From: Cystobasidiopsis lactophilus
Taxonomy: Eukaryota > Basidiomycota > Agaricostilbomycetes > Agaricostilbales > Chionosphaeraceae
NCBI GenBank assembly: GCA_001599975.1
Contig: BCIO01000003.1
Location: 744,001-808,000, forward strand
Length of the DNA stretch: 64,000 bases
Direction: 5' to 3'
Below, one piece after another: positions 32,333 to 42,464 of the stretch. The notes under the pieces are model-generated. The model was given only the letters and a program-made list of their open reading frames with translations. It searched no databases and had not been told where the DNA came from. A program made the translations under genes and the position numbers. The first letter of the stretch is position 1. Each line of letters starts with the position of its first letter.

Positions 32333-33931
32333 TCACTCGCCCCGGAGGCCGCGCTCAGCGTTGAAAGCCCCCAAGCCTTGCTCCATCCGCTGCTTGTTGA
32401 TGACCAGCACCACGCACGCCCGCACAAAGTTGACCTTGGACACCCACGAGCAGTGCGGCGTCAAGACAACGTTTTCCAACGTGAACAGCGGGTGGCCGGC
32501 AGGTAAGGGCTGTCCGACGAAAACAAGTGTCAGATGAAGTTCGCATCTGAGGGAGGAACGCGAGTACGGACCTCTGGATCAGTAACACTGCGAGCAAACA
32601 TTGCCACGTAAGAAGATGGCCTTCTTGAGCCAGGCAGGCGAGCTCACTCTAGGGAAGCGCCACCGATCTTCAGCGTGCCCACTGCGCCAGTCGCCACCTC
32701 GTCATTCTGCAAAGCCGCCACCAGCGCCGCCGTATCGACCGTGTCGCCTCTCCCCACGTTCACGAACAGGCCCTGTGCGTCGTCTCTCATGAGTCTGTAC
32801 TCCTTGATGAGAAAGGGTGAGCAGACGCACCGAGTCTTTCATAGCCTTGAACTCTTCCGGCCCCATGAACTGCTTAGTAGCGGCGGAGGAGGGCAAAGTG
32901 TCCACGACCACATCACACTGGCCTAGGAAGTCGTGGCGGGAGGCGGCGTCCGAAGTGGTGAACCAAGCCGAGGGCAGCGAGCCGGATGGGTCCGAGGTCG
33001 AGGGGATCAAGTAGCCCCCGAGAGGCTTGGAGCGACCTTCTCTGGTGCAAGCTAGGATCTTGCAGCCTGCCCATCGCAGACTACGAAATCAAAACAGGAG
33101 AGTTGATAAGGGAGAGGGCAAGACGGACCGAAGCAAGAGAACAGCCGGGCGATCTCTCTTCCCAAGTGGCCATATCTGTAGACGAACCTCACGAATCAGG
33201 ATCCAACGAGATGGATAGAGTGAGAAGGTGTCCCTACCCTAGCACGCCGACCGTCAAGCCGCGGAGCTCTTGGATGAAGAGGTGGGTGCCCGTCATCTCG
33301 GTCGCGCTGGCCCAACGAGCTTCGTTCCGGGTGATCTTGGCTACTTGGACCATTTTGTCTGTTTGATTCGCAAGGCAGGCTTGAGCCCAAAAATCTGGAG
33401 TTGAACACCGAAACTCACGCTGTGGGCGAGAGTTTGTGAGCCTTCAAAAGGGACAGCTCAACTGAAGGTTTCACCCACCAAAAGCATCAGAACAGTCATG
33501 ATGACATGCTCGCCAATCGCCGGGGCGTGGATGCCAGAGGCCGAGGCCAGCGTGAGCTCGCTCTGCTCGGGGATCGACTTGTAGTAGGCTGTGTTCCTCA
33601 GCTGCTCCACCCCGGCACCGCAGCACTGGATCAGCTTCATCCGCGGCGTCTGGGAGAAGTCGAGCAGGTTGGCCGGCATGTGGAAAGTCAGCAGCGCGTC
33701 CGCCTCTGCGTACACTTCCGGCGGCGGCAAGGTCGCCTGCGAGGTGCTCGAGTAGTCGTTGCCGTGCACGCCTGTTTGTCTTTCATCAGCTAGTGAGAGG
33801 AAGAGCAAGCGGTGGAGCTCACCAGGGTAGAAATGCACCTTGTCAAACTTCTTCGACAAATCATCGACCAAGGAGCGCGGCTCAAGGGGGTAGGTGATCA
33901 GCAGGCATTTTAGGCTCTTGTCGCTGGACAT
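32333..33931 (-). CDS. D-isomer-specific 2-hydroxyacid dehydrogenase
   Basis: NAD(P)-dependent 2-hydroxyacid/2-oxoacid oxidoreductase. The start at 33931 gives MSSDKSLKCLLITYPLEPRS. The catalytic domain contains ALLTFHMPANLLDFSQTPRM, QCCGAGVEQL and SASGIHAPAIGEHVIM. After an intron, RGLTVGVLGYGHLGREIARL carries the GxGxxG cofactor loop; then GCKILACTREGRSK, DVVVDTLPSSAATKQFMG and LFVNVGRGDTVDTAALV. A splice at LAS (ctaga/gtgagc) gives LDVTDPEPLPAGHP, and the active-site His appears in LTPHCSWVSK, ending ERGLRGE at 32333. Full-length by domain content, about 350-370 aa. Specificity (glyoxylate, hydroxypyruvate, phosphoglycerate-like) cannot be set. No signal peptide or PTS. Confidence 0.88.
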
Positions 33932-34308
33932 CCTTTCTGAAATCGAAAGCAAGGGGGTTTTCGAGGAAGAAGGCTCGAGACGGTCTCGCGGATGATGGTG
34001 GGCTCGGGAAGAGCTTGCCGGGTGGCGAACTCAGGCTCGAGGTCTTGTTTCGCCAGAAGTGGTTGCTCTCAGCGAGAATGTGCAATTCAATTCAGGTTGG
34101 GGCAGCAGGGAGCGTTCGAAGTGTAGCACGAGAAAGACACAACACTTGCAAGCGCCGGGTTGTGGCCACGGCGGACCGTACAGCTAGCTCGAAAGAGGAC
34201 TTTGGCCGTACACAGACGAGAAAAAAACCTACTGCAGTTGCAGTGCAGATAGGCTCCCCATGGCGCCTATCGGCGGGGGTTGACCTCCGAATCCTGCCCC
34301 TGGGGTTC
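33932..34308. other. Intergenic spacer
   Basis: About 380 bp between the dehydrogenase promoter side and the 3' end of the pseudokinase-like gene. Nothing recognised. Confidence 0.45.
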
Positions 34309-35826
34309 TCACCCTCGCCCGGGCCTTGCTCTTGCTCTTGCTTCCCGCTCTCTCCGCCTCTCTGCTTCGCGCTCCCGCTTGAAGCGGTTAGCGATTCGGC
34401 TGAAGCTCTCGTGTCTAAAGGCAGAGGCCCGGTCCGGCGGGACGCCATCGTCTCCTCCAAGCAAGGCACCCGTAAAGAATGCCAGATATTCTTCATATGG
34501 CCACAGGTCCTGGATATGGGCCGAGTTGAGCGCCTCTATAGCGTAGGTGCAAAGCGCTTCGCTAAACCGGCATGTAGCTTCGCGAGCTTCATCATCAAGA
34601 GCTCCTTCAAAGTGTTCGTCGTGAAGCCGGTATACAACTGGAAGGCCAAAGAGCATTTCGCAGCTAGAAATTTGAGTCAGCTTAGGGCGGTAAAGCTTGT
34701 TAGGGTTGCTTACAAGACAACGACGAGGGAATACCAGTCGGCCGAAGGATGTGCGACCATATCGTCCCCATGGCCGAACATCTCTGGCGCAAGGTACGTG
34801 GTGTATCCTTTGTCTAGAGGGAAGCTTCAGTTTCTTTGGTTTTGGAGATTGGTGCCTGGACGAACGAGCTTTTTGCCCAAGTTGTGCCGCCCGGCCGAAG
34901 TTGGCCAGCACCCAGCGGACGTCGTATGCAAGATTACGTATGGATTTTGAGCATATTTGGTATGCATAGACATTTTCAGGTCGTATATCGCCGCTGGGCG
35001 GAAAATTGAGCGGGGTCCAATGCAGATAACAGCTTTCTTACTGCATGAACCTCTGAGTGCCTTGGCTACTGAAAACGCCACTTCCGTGAATGAACTGAAC
35101 ACTTTCCACGAGCTCGCTGAGGACCAAGAATGAGTATCGCAGCAGGGTAGCAAAAGGGAGGAGCAGATAATCGACGTGCGCGCGTTTGATTGCGTCGGCA
35201 AGAGTTTCCCCGCGAGGCAGCATCACCATTGCGACCCATCGCGAGATATTTTCGTTGGCTTTCCGCTCGTAAGCACAGGTGAAATCGAGCGGTATGATGA
35301 AAGGACCCTGCCCGACGGCTGTTGACATGTACCTGTCTTGCTCTGCTGTCTTTTGACCATGAATAGCGGACTCTCGAGCCAGCTCCTCTGAGTCAATGAG
35401 CAAGTGTTCACTGGTGAGGGGGCAGATCTTGATTGCCGCTGGCCAGCATTGCCTTCTTGCGTAATCGTCAGCTGTCAAGGCGATCCTCCGCTTCCAAACT
35501 TTGGAAGTAGAGCTCGAATCGTCGGGTTGTTGATTGTCCCACAAGTCCAGAAAGGTCCTTCGTGTAGCCACAATAAATTGGTCCTCTTTACGAAGGCGGT
35601 CGTCCAGATTCAAGACTTGCTGCCACTGACGAGCGCCGAAGGCCTTCAAGCCAGCTTCTGCGATGTGAAGCTCCAAAGCAGTAATATCAGTGGTTCTAGT
35701 GTGGTGGCGAATCTGACTAAGCCACTCTATCCCAGAAACCTGCCTTGCGACTTGCATCGCAACTTGACCATGACAATCGACAATACGGTGGAAAAGCTCC
35801 ACGGCCTTAGAAACGGCAGTCGTCAT
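34309..35826 (-). CDS. Protein kinase-fold protein, likely pseudokinase
   Basis: Start MTTAVSKAVELFHRIVD at 35826. An N-terminal helical region (ARQWQQVLNLDDRL) leads into a kinase fold. There is no glycine loop where one is expected (RRIALTADDYARRQCW), then AAIKICPL with the beta-3 Lys. A QGPFIIPLDFTCAYE strand, LVESVQFIHGS and, after an intron splitting the His codon (ATGCA/gtaag...cccag/C), HGDIRPENV form the catalytic loop. The DFG motif reads ANFG, losing the metal-binding Asp. APE is kept in YLAPEMFG, then ADWYSLVVVL. A conserved C-terminal block (FEGALDDEAREATCRFSEAL, DLWPYEEYLAFFTGALLGGDDGVPP) and an Arg/Glu-rich tail follow. Paralogous to 36817-38747. Probably catalytically weak or dead; partner unknown. 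Confidence 0.75.
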
Positions 35827-36816
35827 GACGGTTGAAGGTCAAGAAGGGGCTGCGAGAGGTGAGCGACGGCTGTGCCCAATGAACCGAGTTCCTAAAAGGC
35901 CCGAGGCTGTATCGAACGGGGGCTGGGAGGACTGGCACGACGCATTCGGACAAACACGCCAAACCGCCAAAGGCCAGTCATTGAAGAGACACGGCTTCGC
36001 ATGAGTAGTTTGGGGCACTGTGCTGCTCGTTGACGTTTTGGAGGGTACTCGCGCATGCAGCCAGGGTTGGAGGGGGCAGGTGTCGAAGACCGGATTCGAA
36101 GAGGTCTCAGAAGCAGTGGCACACATTCGAACGCGGACGCATAGGACGGACACTAGAGGCACATTCTTGACGGACGAATTCTGTCAAAACGGACTCCTTC
36201 TAAAAGGCCGGGCTCCGAGACCGATCCGGGGCCAAGCACGCTTGACATAGTGCGTTATACTAGCGTGAGACAGCGTGCCGGACCTATGGTGTGCGTTTGG
36301 CACTCCGCCGGCTGGTCGCCAACTTTTGAGGGCGCCGGAAAGAGAGGGCGGTGAGCATCGGAGGCAGTCCGTGAGGTTGAACGAGCCCTCGAGCAACCGA
36401 ATGTGAGCGCTCTGGAAGGCAAAAGCTTCGACAGCTGTCCGGAGGGCAAGGGCCTGCTGCCACCGACGCCGAGCTCGAGGCCTCGAGAAGACGAGCAGCA
36501 CGCGTGTACGATGGACATTTGGCTTTCGAGTCTCCTACGTCTCGCGGAATGCTTCGTGACAGATGAATAACAAGGTACGTGGACGCCTAGGTCATATCAG
36601 CGGAGAGCGTGACGACCGGAACTGGAAAAGAGGCAGATTGGGTGGCGGCTCGAACCTTGCGGCATTCTTTGTGGTACTTGTCGTAGCAGGCTCTCAAATT
36701 CTATCAAATGCAGTGCAAATGATGAAGGTATACAAGTTATCGTAAAGCTGTACAAGAAAAAGCGGGAGAAAAGGAGGATTGGTCAACAGTCGGTGGCAAA
36801 TGCCACGGAGAAACGT
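35827..36816. other. Intergenic spacer between kinase paralogues
   Basis: About 990 bp. A minus-strand frame from 36518 (MSIVHACCSSSRG) and an overlapping frame with RRRWQQALALR slightly recall the WQQ segment of the 35826 gene, but no kinase motif follows. No supported gene. Confidence 0.4.
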
Positions 36817-38747
36817 TCACAACGCAGAAGGATGAGGCCACCATTCTTCGTGGACGGGAGGCTGATGCCTCCAACCTTCACCTGTTGGGACGACTTGCGG
36901 CGATGCAAGGTGCTCTTCATAGTGCTGGCCGTGGTTGTAAGGGGTGTCACCGGTCCCGAACATTTGATGTCGAGCAGCGTACTGTTGATGGTGATCGTGG
37001 AGTGTATACTGCTCTTCTGAATGTGGCTGTGGATGAGCTGCTTGGTTGTGGCCATAGGCTTGTCCATAGAGGGCGTATTGTTGTTCATGCCACGCTGCGC
37101 CGTACGCTTGAGGGCCCGCATATGCAGGGTTGCCTTGCCGTCCAGCGTGAGCATCCTCTGCCATATGGAGACCATATAAGGGCTCGACAAGCACAGGCGT
37201 CGCATGATCTTGATTCCAATCTGCTTGGAAAGGCTCTTCTGCGCCACCAAGGGGCTCTGGCGGGGCTTGATGTTGGTTGTGTTGTTCTTCCCTTGGTGCA
37301 AATTTAGCAGTCAGCTCGTTGAAGTCGATGTGGTTAGAGACAGCCGCGCGGTTGGGAGGGCGGCCATCACCGCCACCCAGCAATGCAGCACCCCAAAACT
37401 GGCGATACTGCTCTTCGGGCCACCACTTCCCAATGTGATTCTGATTGAATTGAAACATGACAAATTCGAAAAGTGCTTGGCTGTACCACATTTGAGCTTC
37501 GCGGTTCGAAGTTGGTGGCCGGCGTTTGGGTGGATTAAACAGGTTCGGATCCGCCCTGCGTTTGAAAGTGGCATGAGCAGTGAAAAGTCCGAAGAGCATT
37601 TCGAAGCTACGAAGGCAGCGTTAAGGGTGTTCATATATGATAGGAAGTGTGGATTTACAAAGTGATGCCATGAAGCGCATAAATGTCCGATGAAGTCCAA
37701 ATCGCAGAATTCTTGGGCTTATCCCACACTTCGGGCGGCATGTACGGTTCTGTTGTAGGCCCTTCTCTCAGGTGTGTTAGAGTCATGCTGAGATATAGTG
37801 ATGTGACTGAAAATACCTCTTCGGCCGCCCCCAAAAGTCGCGCTCCCGAAGTCGACAAAGACCCATCGATCCTTATAGAAGGCAATATTTTCAGGCTTGA
37901 CATCACCACTGTATATTGGATCAGGCGAGGCCTGAAATTGACAGATGACGACATACTGGACGGCTTTTGACAACTCGTGGAAGTCGTTCTCTCCGTGTAT
38001 GAAATGTAGATTTTCTGCCAGCTGTCGAAGAGCTGCGACACTTTTCCCAAGAAGTGCCAAGAACGCCGCTGGGGATTTGACTTGGTGCTTTTCGTCGTGG
38101 CTTCGTCGTATCCAAGCGTCAAAAGTGTCATCAGCTGGGGCCATGACCAGAGCGAGGAAATTGGACGGCTTTCCAGGGAGCGTCTGCGTTCTTGAGTACA
38201 CGTAGCTGAAATGAAGCGGGATCACGAAGGGTCCGCGGCATTTGATTTGCTCCTCGCTTTTCTGCCAGTGCACTTGGACTTCCGCCTGTGAACGGAGCTG
38301 GTCCTTTTGTGGGTTGGAGATGATCTTGACGGCGACACTGATTTTGCCTTGGCCGGGTCCCAAGGCCAGGCTGCACAGCCAAACCTTCCCTTGGCCGCCT
38401 CGGCCAATGGGCTTCTTGTGGTCCCTGATGTAAATCAAATCGTTTCGCGTCTTCTCCTCGAAGTCGAGTTGCTCGTGTAGCGTTCTTAGATGATCCAGAA
38501 AAGCAGTGCGTAGGGCACTCAGCTCAGATGATCGACACTTAGAAGCTTTGGCCTTCTGATACTTGGAAACAGCAGCCTTTCCTTGAATCGCAGTTCGGAC
38601 GGCGCGCCCGTGAAGGTCGCTTTCTGTGGTGCTGTATCGAAACGTGGGCAGCCATCCAAAGCCCTCCTTTGCGAGGTTTCGGCCGGCCGCAAAGACGGCC
38701 TCGAACTCCTTCAGGGCTTCTCCTGAGGATACCTCGGAGTAGAGCAT
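36817..38747 (-). CDS. Ser/Thr protein kinase-like protein
   Basis: Paralogue of 34309-35826 with intact catalytic motifs. The start at 38747 gives MLYSEVSSGEALKEFEAVF and a helical N-terminus. The glycine loop IGRGGQGKVWLC, beta-3 SVAVKIIS, GPFVIPLHFSYVYS and LAENLHFIHGE follow. After an intron that splits the same His codon as in the paralogue comes HGDVKPENIAFY (HRD-like), then WVFVDFGSATFGG (DFG intact), an intron, YMPPEVWDK and SSDIYALHGIT. The C-terminal block FEFVMFQF, KWWPEEQYRQFWGAALLGGGDGRPP matches the paralogue's DLWPYEEYLAFFTGALLGGDDG. A His/Gln/Tyr-rich disordered tail (37310-36817) follows. No membrane segment. The substrate is unknown; the shared C-terminal block suggests a lineage-specific family. 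Confidence 0.78.
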
Positions 38748-39548
38748 AACGGTTGGGGTGGTTGAGAGTCAACCCAGTCTGGGTCTGAGAACGGGTGACA
38801 AAGGGCAGAGAACGGGTTGCCAAGAGTTTCAGTGTCCAGCTCGACGCATTCTAGCAAACCAATTCGAGTAGTGGCAAGCGCTTTCTCTTCGAACCACAAA
38901 AAAAGGCTTATCTGAGCAGTCTAAATGCTCTGAAATCAGGGCCAGTTCAGGCTAGTCTTCAACTTGAAAGGCAAATGCATTCGAGCTGAGCTCTTTGGAG
39001 GCGATGCGCATGTTCAAACGCGAACCGGGACGAGTGTTTGACAGTCTAGGAAGCATAGGCATTTCGTAGCTACTGTCTTTGAGCAGTCTGCTCGTTCACT
39101 GCCATAAAGAGGTCAAGCGTTTTGCGGTGGTCGTTTCGAGGCAACGAAACTCATCGAACCTAAATGTGACCCGGAGCAGCCAAATGGCGGCCCTTGTGGC
39201 TTTTTGAGCCTGTGCGACAACATTAAAGAGCTCTGGAAGGCCAGCTCGCCGACCAGTCGCGGGTGCCACGGCCCGAAAGCGATTCGGGGTGGCAAGTTCA
39301 GGCTTAAATTGCTTTTCGAACACTTGCTTTTCGCGCTCGATACGCCTTCGTGCCCTTCTACGGTCCCTTCTAGCATCCACACAAGAGAAGAACCCCAGCC
39401 TCAGCGAAGCGGCCTTGACCCTGCTTCTGCGACGGGCCTCCGAAATTCATCGCCGACGCCGCAGCTCCCGCCGTGACGTTATATAGAGCGCTTTGTCGCT
39501 TCTTGCTCTTCCACTGTCATCTTCTCTCACATCACCTCACCTCAAAAA
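38748..39548. other. Intergenic, divergent promoters
   Basis: About 800 bp between the kinase-like gene (-) and an SDR (+). A minus-strand frame at 39096-39380 rich in Arg/Glu was considered but has no ATG at its start and no partner exon. Confidence 0.4.
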
Positions 39549-40591
39549 ATGGTTGCCAAAGTAGCCCTGTTGACCGGAGCCCGAGGCATTGCAGAGGCTG
39601 TTCGTTTTATCAATTCACGCAGCATAGTGCGCTTTGCTCATACAGTATCTGCAGATTGCCATCAAGCTCGTCGCTGAAGGCCGGAATGTCATCATCTCGT
39701 CGTAAGCGTGCCCTATTATGTTGCAGAGCGTCGTCTGAGAGCCAGAGAGCAGCTCGTCAGATTCATGCAAGACTTTGGCCGCCTCTTTGACCAAAGGCCC
39801 TGGCAAAGCGATTGGCATCAAAGCTGATCTATCAACCCCTGCCGCTGCCGAGAAGCTGGTCTCTGAGGCGTTCGAGGTGGCCAAGGCCGACTTTGGCGCA
39901 GCTGGCATCGACTTTGTGATCCCTTGCGCGGGCATCATGCCCATGGCTCCTTTGGCCGCCCTTACGCCCGAGACTTACGACAAAGTGCACGCCGTCAATG
40001 TCGTCGGACCCTTGTTCTTGGTCAAGGCGAGCCGGCCTTCTTGTCAAATTGCCTTACCAATTCTGATCTTGGTGCTGGATGTAGGCTGCCAGCCAGTACA
40101 TGAACGAAAATGGGCGCATCGTTCTCTTCTCCAGCTCGCTCACCATTGCCTCAGCTGTCGCGCCGGCGTACCTGCCCTACCTCCTCACTAAGGGGTCAGT
40201 TGCCTTCTTCCGCTTCTTTCGTCCTTCCCATCTAACCCACTCGCTTCTAAACAGTGCTATTGAGCAAATGGCCCGCTGCTTCGCCAAGGACCCCTCGCTG
40301 ACGGACAAGAAGATCACCAGTACGTCTCCTTTTCCCTCCGCTCTCTCGCTCTTCCGCAGCTTTCACTGACGTGATCCCATAGCCAACCTCGTCTCCCCCG
40401 GACCCACCGCCACCGAACTCTTCCTCAAGGGCAAGCCGCAAGCCATGATCGATGGCATCGCCAGCATGTCCCCTCAAAAGCGGTTGGGCAACGTGGAGGA
40501 CATTGCGGATTCGGTTTCGCTGGTGCTGGACGACAGGTCGAGCTGGATGTCCGGAGTGAACTTCAGGGCCAACGGAGCTGCCATGGTCTGA
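39549..40591 (+). CDS. Short-chain dehydrogenase/reductase (third SDR)
   Basis: NAD(P)-dependent SDR, not close to the tandem pair at 1.4-4.4 kb. The start at 39549 gives MVAKVALLTGARGIAEA, spliced (gct/gttcgt...tgcag) to IAIKLVAEGRNVIISS. Then come GKAIGIKADLSTPAAAEKL, GIDFVIPCAGIMPMAPL in place of NNAG, VHAVNVVGPLFLVKA, RIVLFSSSLTIASA with the catalytic Ser, YLPYLLTKG (YxxxK) and ARCFAKDPSLTDKKIT. After an intron, NLVSPGPTATELFLKG and SMSPQKRLGNVEDIAD follow, ending NFRANGAAMV, stop at 40591. The cofactor loop TGARGIA lacks the third glycine of TGxxxGIG. Resembles fungal 3-oxoacyl-reductase/noranthrone-type SDRs; the substrate is unknown. Five introns or so. Confidence 0.83.
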
Positions 40592-40732
40592 CATCGTCGA
40601 CCATGCCTTTTGAGAACCCACTGGACACTTGCGAGAACCCCATAGACACTTCAAATCTGTACACTAGAGCTTCTTTACAATTTGACCAGCCTTGGGTTTG
40701 TACAAGTTACAACATTGTGCGAGAGAAATTGG

Positions 40733-42318
40733 TCAAAAGAGCCAGAGAGTCTCCACGTTCCCGCTGCTCGTCTTCTCCAACACTACTCCGGGTAGCCCGA
40801 TCAGGTCTGTGCTTGTCATCCATGGCTTAGTCCCCTCCCTGAATGAAGGGAAAAGAGCAAACGCACCAGTAGGCTTGCCCACTAGGTTGTCCTCCAGTGC
40901 GTCCGCCGTCCGGTCCAGCCTGAACGTGGGTAGCGAATCCACCGCCGCCGCTGCAGGGGCTGGAGAGGCCCGGCCTTCTGTCGGCGTCGAGTCGTGTAGG
41001 TACTTGACTATCGCCGCAGCCTGTCCGGTCGTACACCTTTCAAATCCTCCGTGGGAACAGTGGATAAGGTAAATGAAAACGGACCGATTGTTTGGATTGA
41101 ACCCCCTTCGCCGACCCAGACTTGTAGAGCGTCCAGTTGCACCGGTCGTACCTTCCGCTGCATTGTCCACCACAGTCTGAGCTCAATCACACGAGCTAAA
41201 GAAAGAGAGGGAGACTTGCAACAGCACCTCCCCCGGCGTGTTCGAGTGGCACACCACTTTCAACACCCGATGCGTCGTGCCATGCAGCAGGAAGTCCAAG
41301 CCGAGATTGAAATAGTTCAAGAAGTACGCGCCGGCCTCTTCTTCCTCTTCTTCGTCTTGGGCTTGGGCAGACGAGTGGATGGCCATTCGGTCCTGTTCCT
41401 CTTGGAAGGTGAGCACTGAGCCTGCTTCTAAAAGGCAGAGGAGAATGGACATCTTCTTTTTGGAAGAGCCGCTGGGCCGGACCCAAGTCGAGCAGCAGGT
41501 CTTCGTGGTGCGTCTGGCCGAGCGTGACGAGCATGCTTTGGCCTTTGGCGCTGGTGAACTCCAACCGCGTAGGTTCATCACCCCCTAACTGTTTTCCCCC
41601 CTTCAGCTGCGAGGGGCTGAAAGGAGGGAAGGGGAACGAACCCGAATTGAAAGCGAGTGGAACTTGACCTCTGGTTTGGGCGGCAAAGGCAAGCTCAGCA
41701 CTTGCTGGAACAAATCGGCGATCGATGTCAGTTCGCTCTTCAACGTGTGAGCCACCAGTACCCCTGTTTCCATCCCTGTCTTAATTAGCTCGCGCGAGCT
41801 TTTGTAGAAGAAGAGGACGAACGCGACAATCGATCCGCCTTTCTATCAAACGAGAACGCCACACCAGGGTAAAGCAACACCACTTCGCCAGCGTACTCCG
41901 GATGCGGCTGGGCTTCAAAGGTGGGCCCAAAGCGCTTGTAGATGGCCTTTTGCCCGACGGCTTCGCCTTGAGGCCCTAAAGGCTTGGACTTGTAGAGCAC
42001 GGTCTCTGAGGGCGAGAGGGTCTCGATCAGGCATAGTTGCTGGTTTGCACCTTCGAACAAGAGGCGTAAAGGCGGTTCGTCGAGCGTCAGGAGGATGGGG
42101 TTGGACCCGGGTTTCTGTTGCGAGTCCTGTGTGTGAATTCCCTGGAAGTGAATTAAGGAAAGGAGGCCACGAACGGTAGAGTCCCAAGCGACTGAGCACG
42201 CGGGAGAAGAGGGCAGGGAGCGGATCAAAGCCAGGCACGTCCACAGCGGTGAGCCGAGCGTGAAAGGGCCAAGGGCGTGGCCGACGACGAGCTCTTGCCC
42301 GACCGCCGCGCCGCTCAT
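40733..42318 (-). CDS. PHAF1/UPF0183 family protein
   Basis: Homologue of PHAF1 (C16orf70), which in animals binds phagophore membranes with BCAS3; its role in fungi is not known to me. The start at 42318 gives MSGAAVGQELVVGHALGPF and TLGSPLW. Then come NPILLTLDEPPLRLLFEG, KSKPLGPQGEAVGQKAIYKRF, HPEYAGEVVLLYPGVAFSF, an Asp/Glu-rich insert and YFLNYFNLGLDFLLHGTTHRV, with LKVVCHSNTPGE. Late exons carry GFNPNNRSVFIYLIHCSHGGF, an Ala/Pro-rich insert and the family's closing GLPGVVLEKTSSGNVETLWLF. All landmarks of the family are present in order. It shares a 146-bp divergent promoter with NUP96 and is convergent with the SDR at 39549. Confidence 0.85.
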
Positions 42319-42464
42319 CACTGACACTACCAATCAAGGCACAAGCACACAGACAAGGCAGCAAAGTGGGAAACCTCAAGTGACAGCGAGTGAGCAGTCC
42401 GGCTCCAAGAGAGAGCGAAGTCGACCTCTTCCGCTGCCCGCCACGGTGACCCGCACCACACGCG

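Noticed and set aside
34015-34950. 311-codon plus-strand open frame
   Set aside because: It lies antisense to the pseudokinase gene, whose exons, splice sites and kinase motifs explain the sequence; the frame has no recognisable domain.
36184-36518. Minus-strand frame with RRRWQQALALR, possible third kinase relic
   Set aside because: Only a short, weak resemblance to the neighbour's WQQ segment and no kinase motif downstream.
39096-39380. Arg/Glu-rich minus-strand frame
   Set aside because: The apparent start is not ATG and neither neighbouring exon nor homology supports it.
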